Shown one piece after another: positions 11,355-36,489 of a stretch of 64,000 nucleotides of DNA. A program made the position numbers and the translations under genes. The DNA is taken from contig OY856187.1 in NCBI GenBank assembly GCA_963693315.1, forward strand, positions 118,533,536 through 118,597,535, written 5' to 3'. This DNA comes from Diogma glabrata. Lineage: Eukaryota; Arthropoda; Insecta; Diptera; Cylindrotomidae. How positions within the stretch are numbered: position 1 is the first letter of the stretch; every line of letters starts with the position of its first letter. Under the pieces are notes generated by a model, which saw only the letters and a program-made list of their open reading frames with translations, ran no database searches and had not been told where the DNA came from.

Positions 11355-12050
11355 AGTAACTTAAGTTGGAACTCAATGTGTGTCAACTTCATTGTACAAA
11401 TGAGTTCCAGATTTTGGCGACAAATTTAATACAACTTCTTAACTTAATACTAAGTTTACACCAGGATCTAATAGATACATACTATATCTATTAGGTCGAC
11501 TATGGTCGATGTAAACAGTTATCAAAAAAGTACGTACCAAATATTTGGTAGGATGATTTGCTACGTATCAAATTAGGTACGTAGCAAATAGGTATTATTT
11601 TTGCGGTGTGAACACTAAAATTAGGTATGACATTTAAAATAAAAATAAATCAACTTATTTTATAAATATGTATTTATGTTTGATGTGATTGTTTTGCTGA
11701 AATTAAAAGTAAAATAAACTTTAGCATTAATATAATAAATATTTTCAGTTTTTTATAAAAAATATATATGGAAATTATTTTTTCCTAACCAAAAAATTAA
11801 CAATGAAAAGGACGCGCTAAAAAATTAATATGTCATACCTAATTAATAAGAGCTTACATCACCGTATCAAATTTAAAAAGTATGATGGTGAAAATGGATA
11901 GCAAATTTGGTACGTAGCAAATTAGATACTGGTGTAAACTTAGTATAAGTTGGAACTCAATGTGTGTCTAACTTCATTGTACAAATGAGTTCCAGATTTT
12001 GGCGACAAATTTAATACAACTTATTAACTCAAGTTGGATCTTAGTTACGG
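11355..12050. repeat. ~95-bp direct repeat split by a TIR element
   Basis: 11362-11447 and 11947-12033 are near-identical. Shared landmarks are AAGTTGGAACTCAATGTGTG, GTACAAATGAGTTCCAG and GGCGACAAATTTAATACAA. Element M1 (11450-11943) lies between them. They look like two units of a tandem repeat, the same unit that also flanks G1. Confidence 0.6.
11450..11943. mobile_element. Tc1/mariner-type MITE M1 (494 bp)
   Basis: Perfect 15-bp inverted ends (CTAAGTTTACACCAG) flanked on both sides by TA (11448-11449 and 11944-11945), the target duplication of the Tc1/mariner superfamily. Inside the ends are repeated TACGTAGCAAAT motifs. No ORF. Confidence 0.8.
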
Positions 12051-12170
12051 ATTAAGTTCCAAAAAATTGAAAAAAAACTGGAAGTAGTGATACTTGGGGT
12101 ATTCTACTTTACCATACATTTGGCATTATATCCAAATAAAGCAAGTTTTAGTTTAATCACAAATTAGAAA

Positions 12171-12269
12171 CCCGCTAAACATGGTGAATCGTTTACGAAC
12201 CATTTACGAACCGTTTACGAACCGCATTGTTCGTTTACGGTTCGTAAACGATTCACCATGTTTAGCGGG
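12171..12269. repeat. 99-bp near-perfect palindrome
   Basis: 31-bp arms begin CCCGCTAAACATGGTGAATC and are repeated exactly in inverted orientation. A ~37-bp centre contains repeats of TTTACGAACC. It would extrude as a strong hairpin; possibly a minimal foldback MITE. Confidence 0.8.
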
Positions 12270-12640
12270 AAATCGTTGCAAGCAATCCGGCAAAAATTTT
12301 TGCATTGTGGCAGAACTTTACAATTCATATTTTTTTTGTAAACTGTCATTTTTAGTGTTGTTGTTGTTGTAAATATCGCTGATAAATTTTTTGTTCATGT
12401 GGCACATTTTACTTCGTTTACTTTGTTTTACTTCGTTACAATTCGTTCGTTTATATTTTGCATGTGGCATGGCTTTTAAGATGACCATGTTTGATAGTCT
12501 TGCGTTAAGAGGTTTTTTTTTTACATCTCACAGTTGTGACTACATACAGAATCGCATTTAAGAGGATATAGTCTTAGCTAAGAGAAGTCTTTGTTATGAG
12601 TACTTTTACATCTGTGAGGGTATGTCAGAATCAGCCTGTT
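12270..12640. other. Unassigned sequence
   Basis: Nothing recognisable beyond a short TTG microsatellite (12358-12370) and repeated TTCGTT motifs. Confidence 0.4.
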
Positions 12641-13138
12641 AATCAAAAACACTAATCTATATTTCTGCATATGGCAATGTTCTCTGTTTTTTTAATACGG
12701 CGCAAATCAAGAGGGCTATGAATATAATGGGTGTTTTACACCATACCCAAAATCCCCGATATACAAACCTGATTCATTTTTAGCATAGAAAAAACGTGAA
12801 CTTGTAGCGCCATTTTGAAGTTAAAACTCAATACAAAAAAATCAAAAAATCGCCTTAACGCCAATAACCATCTAGAAAAATCAAAACCCCCGATATATCA
12901 TAGCCATACCCATTCACGCCATTTGCAATAAACAATGAACATTGCCATATGCAAAAAATTGGAATAGTGTTTTTGATTAAATATTTTTGAATTTTTTTTA
13001 TAGAGTTTTATTTTTCCAGATGGCGTTATGAGTGTTATGGCGATATTTTGAATTTTGTGTATATTGAGTTTTAATTTCAAAATGGCGCTACAAGTTCACG
13101 ATTTTTACTGTGCTAAAAAATGAAGAAGGCTTCTATTA
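12640..13138. repeat. Inverted pair of family A copies
   Basis: A minus-oriented copy (about 12645-12890, with CCCGATATAC, AACTTGTAGCGCCATTTTGA and CGCCTTAACGCC) is followed directly by a plus-oriented copy (about 12895-13137, with GCCATATGCAAAAA, AGATGGCGTTATG and AAAATGGCGCTACAAG). The second is cut by element M2 and resumes at 14126. Confidence 0.6.
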
Positions 13139-14125
13139 CTAGTTTCCCACCGAAGCAATTTGCTAGCTAGTATAGTTTAATAAAGTATAATAGCAACGGT
13201 GTGAAAGCAAACTATCACAACAATTATTTTGAATTTGCTATTTTCATTTGCTAGCTAGTAAATATAATACTTATCAAATAAAGTATAATATCGACGGTGT
13301 GAAACGTAATTATTATTTTATAGGTGAAATGTCATTTTATGAAATTTGTAAACATTGTGTTTTCTTGCGATTTTTAGCTTGTAAGATTCATTCCTGATAT
13401 TTAATAAATTAAAGTGTATGTATTAATTGTTGATTATGATATGGATATGTTTAGTATAGCATTATAAAGGAATAGGACATGAAAAACGTAGTCAACGTAG
13501 ACGTTTGGTTTTCGTGAGAGAATTATTTAAAAAAGACGTTATAGAATAAAACTTATATGTATTTTATGCTGTTCAAAAACAGTGGCAGGACTGGTCTAAA
13601 TCTAGTTTGATTTTCCCTGGTTTGTAAATTTCATTTTAAAAACTATAACGCTAGTATCAAATATAAAATTGACAGTAAGGTATTTTGATATATCAATTTT
13701 ATTCTAGTGTCAAGTTAGGTTTGGTTTCCCACCGAAACATTATCTTAATATAATATGAACGGTGAGAAATCAAACTAATATCAAATATTTGCTATACTAC
13801 ATAACATACGTTCCTTTGGAACAAAATAGCTGCTCAAAGCAGCTTTTGAGTAGATCACCAATGGAACACCAAAAATTTGAAATCAAAAAAACCACACAAT
13901 TTTATTATTATTAAAATTTTTTATTTTTGGCTGAATAGCCATATGGCTCCATTTTATTAAAAAAAAAATACCAAAACAAGTTTATAACCCATCTAAATAA
14001 AATCGAAAAATAAACTGCTTTTCAACTACACAACTTGTTCGAGGTAGAGTAGATCAAAGCAAATTTGAGTAAGTTTGATTTTCAATGGAACGCGCCTATA
14101 GTAAATTTCTGCGGTGGGAAACTAG
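13139..14125. mobile_element. TIR element M2 (~987 bp) inside a family A copy
   Basis: The ends are inverted CTAGTTTCCCACCG followed by a variable base, AG, another variable base and AATTT. TA flanks both ends (13137-13138 and 14126-14127), suggesting a Tc1/mariner-like target duplication. A second TTTCCCACCG motif with an inverted partner lies internally near 13727-13780, so another relative may be nested. No transposase ORF is seen. Confidence 0.7.
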
Positions 14126-14246
14126 TATATATCGGGGGTTTTGAGAAAAATAAAACTCCGTATAAAAAAATCAAAACCCCCGATATACAAGCCTGGTTCA
14201 TTTTTTAGAACAGAAAAAATCGTGAACTTGTAGCGCCATTTTGAAA
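14126..14246 (-). repeat. Family A fragment left of the LINE insertion
   Basis: 14126-14145 completes the plus copy cut by M2 (ATATCGGGGGTTTTGA). From about 14163 a minus copy begins with CAAAACCCCCGATATACAAG, runs to GCGCCATTTTGAAA, and is interrupted by the poly(T) of the LINE. It resumes near 15697. Confidence 0.6.
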
Positions 14247-15695
14247 TTTTTTTTTTTTTTTTTTTTATATTCAAAGTTAGGCATGTTTAGTGTTAATTAT
14301 AATAAATTATAAATTAACGTCTCTGAATATCCGAAGATACCATGCCAACTAGGGATAAGAATGGAATGCAAATTAAGATTCTCTGAGAAATTTATGAACG
14401 TTAACTTTAAAGCCTTGAGGATTAAATTCATCAGGGAAAACCCAGGAAGGTAAGGCATTCCAAAGATGAGATACTCTGTTGAAAAAGTCACGTTGGAAGG
14501 CTACAGTTCTACACCTAATTATTTGAACGGTAAAGGGATGCGCTGCTACGTTTGCTCTGGTGTGACGCGAAAGGTTTGATGATTTAGGTAAAATCGATTT
14601 GATCTCTTCAGAAGCTCGTTCATCCATAATATATTTATAAAATATAGTCAAATCAGAAACATTTCTTCTGTGCTGCAAGGAATCAAGACCGTTAGTAAGA
14701 CTTGGGTTACCAATGAGTTTAATAGCTCTACGCTGTACAGAATCAAGGCAGTTGAGACTACTCAAGTAAGCTCCACCCCATATGTGAGAACAGTATTCCA
14801 TGCAGGGACGTATAAAAGATTTATAAACTAAAAGAAGTTGTTCGCTATCGAAAAACTTACGACATCGCCCCAAAAATCCTAACTTTTGAACAGCATTCTT
14901 AGCCAGATTAAAAATATGAGAATTCCACTTCATATTATTTTCAATCTCAACTCCTAGAAGTCTGACAGACTCATTCTCTAAAAGATTTTTGGGGCCAAAC
15001 GTTAATGGAAAAGGATTGGGTGTCGTTAACCTAGAAAAATGACAAACCTGTGTTTTGCTTGTATTGAATTCAACACTGTTAGCAATACCCCAATCCATAA
15101 TTGTTTTAAGATCAGTGTTAAGGGAATCTATCAATTTTGACCTACACTCACTAAGCGCTAAGGGTGTATATAGTTTAGGTGCTTCATGAGACGCATGAAG
15201 CGTGCTATCATCAGCAAAACTATGTATAGGATGAACCGTTGAGTCCAACAAATCATTAATATAGATAAGAAAAAGAGTTGGTGACAAAGCGGAACCCTGA
15301 GGAACTCCTGCATTAGTTGAAAAAGTATTCGATGATACACCGTCAACATTGACCCGAAATTTTCGATCAGATATAAAGCTCTGTGTCCAAGATATAAGCT
15401 GCTCGTCTAAATCATAGGATCTCAATTTGCATATAAGGTTGTTATGCCAAACTTTGTCAAATGCCTTGGAAATATCAAGAGCAACACCGAATGTTTCTCC
15501 AAAGTTTTCAAGCGACTTATTCCAGATATGAGTGACAAAAGACAGCAAATCTCCCGTCGCTCTTCCTTTTCGAAATCCATATTGTCTCTCATTAATTAAT
15601 TTGGAAGACTCTAAGAAGCTCATTAAATTAAAATTGACATATTTCTCAAAAATTTTAGCAACTACCGATAAAATTGAAATGGGTCTGTAATTCTG
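14247..15695 (-). mobile_element. CR1-like non-LTR retrotransposon, 5'-truncated
   Basis: Minus-strand open frame from 15695 to 14373. It starts inside the reverse transcriptase at NYRPISILSVVAKIFEKY, so the endonuclease is missing, as expected from 5' truncation. Further blocks: QYGFRKGRATGDLL, LDISKAFDKVWH, GVPQGSALSPTLF, a catalytic FADDS box, LLGVEIENNMKW and the C-terminal YKSFIRPCMEY...W region. The rest of RT is open, about 440 codons without a stop. A ~120-bp 3' UTR and poly(A) (plus-strand T run 14247-14266) follow. It is inserted into a family A repeat. The same 3' UTR recurs at 40393-40471. CR1/jockey-group membership comes from the RT motifs; the exact clade is uncertain. Confidence 0.8.
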
Positions 15696-16383
15696 TAATT
15701 AAAACTCAATATCAAATAAATTCAAAAAATCGTCTTAACGCCATAGAAAATACAACTCCATATAAAAAAATTCAAAAAATTTAGTCAAAAACATTTTTAT
15801 TTTAAAAGTTCTAAACTATAACAAGATATTTAAATAATAATAAAAAATAAACGCCTTATTCTTGTTAAATTGAGTTTTATTTCACTAAATACGTATTTCG
15901 AAAGCTATGCTTTCATCGATAGTAGTATCTAAAAACTCAATAGTAGTATCTATATTAATCCAATTTTTTGCATATGGGAATGTTCATTATTTTTTTAATA
16001 TGGTGTGATTTAATTAGACTTGAAGGATATCGGAGGTTTTGAAAAAATTCCAAAAATTTAATCAAAAACACTAATCCAATTTTTTGCATATGGCAATCTT
16101 CATTGTTTATAGCAAATGGCGCGAATCACCTCCGATATTCCTTCAAGCCCAATTCATTGACGCCATATTAAAAAAAATAATGAACATTGCCATATGCAAA
16201 AATTGGATTAGTGTATTTGATTAAATTTTTTGAATTTTTTTATATGGAGTTTATTTTTCCAGATGGCGTTATGAGCGTTATGGCAATTTTTTAAATTTTT
16301 TTTTGTATTGAGTTTTAATTTCAAAATAGCGCTACAAGTTCACGATTTTTACTGTGCTAAAATATGAAGAAGGCTTCTATATA
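15696..16383. repeat. Family A copies in inverted arrangement
   Basis: 15697-15800 finishes the minus copy split by the LINE. About 15955-16125 holds a minus fragment (TTTTTTGCATATGGGAATG). 16126-16383 is a nearly complete plus copy, from CCTCCGATATTCCTTCAAGC to GAAGAAGGCTTCTATAT. Around 15830-15950 is short unassigned AT-rich sequence. Confidence 0.6.
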
Positions 16384-17123
16384 GGGGGGTTTGAACCATT
16401 GCCAGTAAAGGTCCTACCTCATCTACGAAAAGATTTTCGTCTTCAGGGATTCAAGACAAGCTTCTTGAAAACGAACACAGGTGGCGAGCAGATCAAACTA
16501 CAATTTTTTTGTTTGAAAGAGACAAACAGTTGATTGTGTTTATTTACGAATCATTTACTATTCATATCTATTGTTTTTAAAAGGAAATAAGTATTTGTTT
16601 TAACTTTTTTTATGTTTCACACAACTCACACACTTTTTTATGTGCTACATAAAAATTCAAAATATTGTCAAAGTGTCAAAAAATCAACAAAAAAAACTAC
16701 ACTAAAAAATATAAAGCGGGAATGCATTTTAAAAATATTTTGTAAAAAAAATTATTTTAAATTAGAATCAATTATATTACTTAATGAAAACATGTAATAA
16801 ACTGGAAATTTAATTTATTTCGGCTTTTTTCAATAAAAAACATCGTCAAGAAAATATGCGGTTGAGATTTGCCGAAGAAAAATTGTTGCAGTTAATTGGT
16901 TTACTGATTAATTCTGAAAAGAATTTCGTCATTATTCTTGCAGTTTTGAATTTTTTCGTCAAATTTCCAGCAGTTTATATATTTCTCGCATGGCATGCTC
17001 TCCTTTTTTTTCTCATGCAAACGGGTATGGGTGACGAATATAAGAAATGAATCCCTGAAGACGAAAAACTTTTTGTAGATGAGGTAAGACCTTAAGAAGA
17101 CCAATACCGAAACCCCCTTTATA
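16384..17123. mobile_element. TIR element L1 with ~70-bp inverted ends
   Basis: The left end (GGGGGGTTTGAACCATTGCC... to CGTCTTCAGGGATTCA, about 16384-16450) is mirrored by the right end (TGAATCCCTGAAGACG... to CCAATACCGAAACCCCC, about 17049-17120). Both arms contain CCTCATCTAC. The 600-bp centre has only short AT-rich ORFs with no recognised domain. It interrupts or abuts family A copies on both sides. Confidence 0.65.
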
Positions 17124-17350
17124 CAAGCCTGGTTCATTTTTTAGCACAGAAAAAATCGTGAGCCTGTAGCGCCATTTTGAAATTTAAACTCAATATAAAA
17201 AAAATTCAAAAAATCGCCTTAATGCCATCTAGAAAAATAAAACTCCATATAAAAATATTAACAAAAGTTTAATCAAAAACACTAATCAAATTTTTTGCCT
17301 ATGGCAATGTTCATTTAATATGACGTCAATGAATTGGGCTTGAAAAATAT
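17124..17350 (-). repeat. Family A copy
   Basis: Minus orientation: TATACAAGCCTGGTTCATTT, GTAGCGCCATTTTGAAATTT, AAAATCGCCTTAATGCC, TTAATCAAAAACACTAATC and CAATGAATTGGGCTTGAAAA appear in the expected reverse order. Confidence 0.65.
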
Positions 17351-17401
17351 CGGGAGTTGTGGTCAAACAAAATTTATACCAATGGATACACACGATGGAC
17401 G

Positions 17402-17922
17402 TTTAAGGATCGCGTACACATATCTTTTTTAAATGATGTCAAAAACAGACCAAAACAAAAGATACGCAAACGCCTGTGTGCGAATAAGACAAAACATAAT
17501 CACTTTTTCTTAAAAAAGATGTCAATCGTGTCTATTTCGCTAATTTTTATACCAATGTTATCCGAAAATAAATTTCGAAATTTTTTGTTTAATTTTGTGT
17601 AAAATAAAATAAGTTTTTGTTTCATTTATTTTTTTTTGAGAATCGATCATATAAATCATAATTATCGAGAAACAAAATTTATTTTAGAAAAGTATCATAG
17701 TGTGTATAATTTTTTTTAACTAACACATGTTTAAAAAATATAAAAAAGACAAACATTTCATCTTTTCGGACAAAGTCGGCACAAAATTTTGCGAAATGTA
17801 CACCATTGACATCTTTTTTGTGATTATATTTTGTCTTATTCGCATACAGGCGTTTACGTATCTTTTGTTTTGGTCTGTTTTTAACATCATTTAAAAAAGT
17901 TATGTGTACGCGAGCTTTTAAA
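17402..17922. mobile_element. Foldback element T1 upstream of RpS18
   Basis: Arms of about 115 bp (17402-17535 and 17806-17922) are inverted copies. Shared blocks include GCGTACACAT, ACAGACCAAAACAAAAGATA and CGAATAAGACAAAA. The ~270-bp loop is AT-rich. No coding content. Its right end is only about 100 bp from the RpS18 leader, so it could affect that promoter. Confidence 0.65.
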
Positions 17923-18018
17923 TAAAAAAGGGGTAATTGTGTTGTTTTGCGAACGTACCCTAAATTTTTATTTCGATTACTTTCAAAATTTTTGACATTC
18001 GTATAGTTTCCGGTCTAT

Positions 18019-18036
18019 GCTCTTTTCTATCTTTTT
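18019..18036 (+). promoter_or_regulatory. Probable 5' TOP tract / start region of RpS18
   Basis: A pyrimidine run CTCTTTTCTATCTTTTTG lies 22-39 bp before the ATG. Ribosomal protein mRNAs characteristically start at a C within such a tract (5' TOP) and are translated under TOR control. Position and composition fit; the exact start site is inferred. Confidence 0.5.
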
Positions 18037-18057
18037 GTTGAAAACTACTGCGACAAA

Positions 18058-18905
18058 ATGGTAAGTTGTGCTAAAATTTAATTAAATATCGATCATCTAC
18101 TTCAGAAAATGTCTGAATTTGTGCTAAAATTATATATTGATGTCCATAAATTACAGTTTTCATTAAATGTTTTTGGATGTAGCATGATATACCACAAGAA
18201 ACTTTCTATAAAATGTCTGAAAAATATGTCGAAGTAACATTAAAAACACGAAAAATATTTGTTTGATTAATACATTTTTAAATCGAAATGAACAAAAATA
18301 TATCATTGTATGAAAGTTTAATATAAAATTTTCGGATTAAATATTTTATATAAATAAATTTAGTTATGTTTCTAATTGTTTATATCTTTTTAGTCACTTG
18401 TTATTCCAGAGAAATTTCAACATATTCTACGTATCATGGGTACGAATATTGATGGTAAACGTAAAGTAACCATCGCTATGACAGCAATCAAAGGTGTTGG
18501 TCGCCGTTATGCAAATATTGTATTAAAAAAAGCTGATGTCGATTTAACCAAACGAGCTGGAGAATGTACCGAAGAAGAGGTAACACATAAATAGCATTTT
18601 TTTTGGCTGAGTTAATCCTTCTGGTTTTGTTTTAGGTTGAAAAAGTTGTTACAATTATATTAAATCCTCGTCAATATAAAATCCCAGATTGGTTTTTGAA
18701 CAGACAAAAGGATATCGTAGATGGTAAATACACACAATTAACATCATCATCGCTTGATTCAAAACTTCGTGAAGATCTTGAAAGATTAAAGAAAATTCGT
18801 GCACACAGAGGTATGCGTCATTACTGGGGTCTTCGTGTTCGTGGTCAACATACAAAGACAACTGGTCGTAGAGGACGTACGGTTGGTGTCTCCAAAAAGA
18901 AGTAA
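18058..18905 (+). CDS. RpS18: 40S ribosomal protein S18
   Basis: Three coding exons: 18058-18060 (only the ATG), 18394-18579 and 18636-18905. GT-AG introns lie at 18061-18393 and 18580-18635. Joined they give 152 residues, the exact family length. The protein begins [19 protein letters not shown] and ends in the lysine-rich tail GVSKKK. It contains the uS13 signature blocks [13 protein letters not shown] (helix-two-turns-helix region), RAGECTEEE, and [19 protein letters not shown] (C-terminal rRNA-binding extension). S18/uS13 sits in the head of the small subunit, contacting the P site and the large-subunit bridge. Splitting the ATG from the rest by a first intron is common in ribosomal protein genes. 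The frame is intact and conservation is very high. Next gene: ATE1, 477 bp downstream on the same strand. Confidence 0.97.
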
Positions 18906-18976
18906 ACGTGGGCGAATTATTTTATATTTATTTTTTATCGAAATTTATTATTTCATTTAAGATTTAAAAAGTTATA

Positions 18977-18982
18977 ATAAAT
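18977..18982 (+). terminator. Poly(A) signal of RpS18
   Basis: AATAAA 72 bp after the stop codon, the first canonical signal downstream. Confidence 0.6.
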
Positions 18983-19382
18983 TTCTTTAAAATTTATTAA
19001 AAATTTGTAATAATTTTGTTTGCGATGGAAATCTGCTTTGCTTATAGATCGATGAGTTTGTCTGCCAAGTTTCTAATAAATCTCTTTTGGTTAGAAGGGT
19101 TTTTTTTCGTTACTATTCAGTGGAACTGTAACTGTTAGGTTAGATTAAGTTCTGCAAAGTTCAAATTTGTAATCAAAATTCAGGTTTTTTTAAGGATGTC
19201 TCAATAGATGTCGCCAAAAATGTTGAATATAAAAGTTTGACATTTGATAAACAGTATGGTGCTTGCTGTATTTGCAACACCAAAAAAATTGTTTGAATCA
19301 TTATTTGTCATCTACAAACCTTTAGTATCTTGCTCCCTAAGTGCTATTGAAAGTTATTTGATTAGTAAACTGATATATCATA
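18983..19382. other. RpS18-ATE1 intergenic spacer
   Basis: About 400 bp without an ORF of note. It must hold the ATE1 promoter and leader; no TATA box or initiator stands out. Confidence 0.4.
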
Positions 19383-33244
<13,862 letters not shown>

Positions 33245-35566
33245 TATACCAAGATTGATATATTTATTATTACTTTTTATTAAACATAGCTTATTATTTT
33301 ACATTATTCATTTAACTTTTAAACTGCGTTTGTTAATTCAAGTTTTTGTTTGCGATAGTTGTTGACTCAAAACTCTATTTAATAATTGCCATATACAATT
33401 TCACAGTTATTAACCTGAAAAATATATATATAGCAAGTTTTTAAAACTTAAATAAAATAAGATAAAGTTTTAAAGGTTGAAAATTCCGTTGTTTGTCAAG
33501 ACAAATAAATTTTCATTTACTCGTTAAAATTTTGGTTATTTATTTGGTTAAATATGCATATTTTCACTTGTCTTTTATTCACCTTATCATCAAATTTGAA
33601 TCGCTGCGATTGCACGAAGTGCACAGTTTTGAGTAAACTTTAAATAAAAAAAAACAATACGATCTTCTTTTAGTTGCGTAATTAACGTATTTATTTTATT
33701 TGCTTAGATAAAACTACTCAGATTACAAATAAAATAATGTTAATCTCTTGTTTTTTATCTTCATGTAACTTTATTTTCTTGCAGTTAGCTGACTTTTGAA
33801 ACTAGATTTTTTTATGGTATCGTTAGGTATGAAAACCTCTTGTAGTTCCCGTTATCTTTACTATAGGTAAAGATAACGGCAAATGGAAGGACGACCTATG
33901 TTTAAGTGTCTAAGTGTCTTAAGTATCTTACTATATAGTAATATACTACAGCGTTATTCGAAAATGTATGGATACATTTTCAAAATCTTTTCAACCCACT
34001 TGTTTGTTAAAAACACATTTATTTATAATATTTCGAAGTACATCTGACACTTACGGGAAGACCAATTATATTTTGTTTTCCATTAATTTTTCGCCTAATT
34101 ATGGCAAACTTAAAAGAATTAACATATATACGAAACCAACAATTTGATAAGAAAAATTATGCTTTTTCAAGCAGGTGCCATCAGAATTTTTTTTAGTTAT
34201 TTTAGTTAGTTGGGAGAGATTAAGTTTGGTTTGAGGCGGGACTGGAAGTGGCTCGAGTTGTTAAGTTTAAGGTGTAAGATTTTGAAGAGTTGAACCAAAC
34301 GGTTTTGTTTGTTTTTTTTATTTAATTCAAAATAAAAAAAAGAAATGTCGAGTTTTTGTGATGAAAATATGTAGGTCTTAGTTCTGTGAATATTAAGAAT
34401 ATTAAGTAAAAGAATTGGAGAAATTCAATAATAATAGTTTTTTGAGATATTGTATAAACAAATATGAGATATTCAAAAACCTAAAAAATTCAAGTTTTGT
34501 TAAGGTATTAGTTACAATGACAAATGTTACTATCTTTAAACTAATCGATGTAATCTGAACATCATAGTGAGAAGAACTGTGTACAAAAAAATAATTAAAA
34601 AGCAATGGGTGAAAATATTCATGTTTTATTTATATGAGAAAATTCCACTATTGTAAACACTAAACGTCCAATACTTAAAGGGTCCAACTATTTGGACCTG
34701 ATCTAGTCATCGCCTCATCAACTGCATCTGGACAGGAATTCGTGGATACCTCGCTTCAAGTTCGGTTTTTGCGTGAGAGGTTACAAATTTGTTATTGCTT
34801 GTAGTTTTATATTATGAAGTGCTAACTTAAACGCAATAAGCAGTGGGTTGTGGTATTGCAGGACACCCTTAGATTGAACCTGGACGGTGTTTAAGGCACG
34901 CGGATGTGATTCCTTACTATTTTAAATATCTTGTAAAGAGGTGTGTAGAAAGAACATTCGCTCAAGTAACCTAGTGGCAGGGTGTACTAAGATTGTATAG
35001 ATTTGAGAATTTGAGAATGAATAATGCCAAAAAGGTCATTGACCAACCATTTTCTTTGTCATCATTTCAGCTATTAATAATGATATTGATAAAATTGATG
35101 TCTTCTCAAATTGAAATCTCTTATGCAATATTTTTATTAGATTGTCTTGAAGCGGAAAAGCTGGCGTAACACTGTGACTTGAAGAGTGGCTAGCCTTAAT
35201 GCTTTTCTTTCTCTTTTCTATTTTGACCTTATTGGCGTGGGTTGTGCTGTCGTTGTAGTTCCTAAATCTACTGAGTCGTATCACAACGCCAAAATTGCAG
35301 ATCTACTATAAGAAAATTTATAATTTAACATTTTTTACGTAAAAAATGTAAGAAAGGTAAAGAACTTTAGTTTCAGATAGCAATAGCAGAGTGTATTAAG
35401 ATTATGCAAAAAGAATGTATGAAATAAAAACCAAACCAGCTGCAAGATTGTTTAGTGGAGATACAAACAAAAACGTTATTGTACGTGGATTGGTTCTGAC
35501 TTCAAAACATTTGAAAATATAAAGTTTCGTTTTGGTAAAAGACTACTTTTTATTTTTAATTGTTCT
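33245..35566. other. Intergenic DNA downstream of ATE1
   Basis: No gene seen. A short perfect hairpin lies at about 33848-33879 (CCGTTATCTTTAC, 4-6 bp loop, and its complement). The small ORFs on the minus strand at 34402-34605 and 35036-35284 show no recognisable domain and I do not call them genes. Confidence 0.4.
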
Positions 35567-35839
35567 GTGGTGGTATTATGAAATCCGGTCGTCAATACCG
35601 GTCGGATTGTTATCGTTATCGATAATAAAAGACTATTAAATAGAAAATTATGAATAATTACAAACCAATATTTTATGACGCCATTTAATAATACCAAACA
35701 TCTACCGTTAGCTTAACATCTACCGGATGATTTTTGACATAAAATTAACGTTAAAACGATGATTGAAATATTAGATTTTAGTACAACCGGAGGATTTTTG
35801 TCAAAAACTTACCGTTATCGGATTTCATGATACCACCAC
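35567..35839. mobile_element. Small TIR element (273 bp)
   Basis: The ends are inverted GTGGTGGTATTATGAAATCC (left) and the complement of CGGATTTCATGATACCACCA (right), one mismatch over about 20 bp. It carries several CTACCGTTA and ACCGG motifs inside. No ORF. Confidence 0.65.
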
Positions 35840-36480
35840 TGAATTTGTCAAATAATAAAAAGATACAACAAAAGTAGATAAGACGACAAGTACTGTTAAA
35901 ATAAAATAACATTTTAACATGATTTCATAGAATTTTCACATGATGGAACTACAAATTTTATCACTAAACTGAACAGTGGACGTCTAGTGAAGAATACGAA
36001 AATTTAAAGACTAAACGACTCCCGTGGGATCTTCATTTATCATTACATACTAGGAACAACATCCTTCTCTTTATTTCTGTTTTGAAAAATACCGAATGTA
36101 TTAATTTCTAATAATTAAGTTTTGTTTTCAATTTTCATTATTTGTTTCAACGAGTTTTCCAGCAAAAACATGTTTTCTATTGTGGCGATTATGCACTACG
36201 ATGTAATAAAATAGCATCGTTCTGGAAAATACTCTTTAGAGAAAATAGTTCCACTAAAAGATTATAAAACACCTGAATAAATTGTTGAAAACAACAAAAA
36301 CATAATAACACGCAGCAGGATATTGATGTTTATCTAATAAGAAAATAAAATAAAACTACGAAGGTTATGATAGAATAGGTCAACAAACAAATTAAAAAGA
36401 ATGGATAGAGATAGTTCTCATCTATGTGTGAACTTTTGAAGATCATGTTTTTGTTGTTTATGGTTGGTTTGTGTTCTACA
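35840..36480. other. Intergenic, unassigned
   Basis: AT-rich, nothing recognised. Confidence 0.35.
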
Positions 36481-36489
36481 GTTTTCTAG

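Noticed and set aside
18061..18393. Possible box C/D snoRNA in the first RpS18 intron
   Set aside because: CTGA (D-like) motifs occur twice, but the only nearby C-box candidates (ATGATAT, TTGATGT) deviate from RTGATGA and lack a terminal stem.
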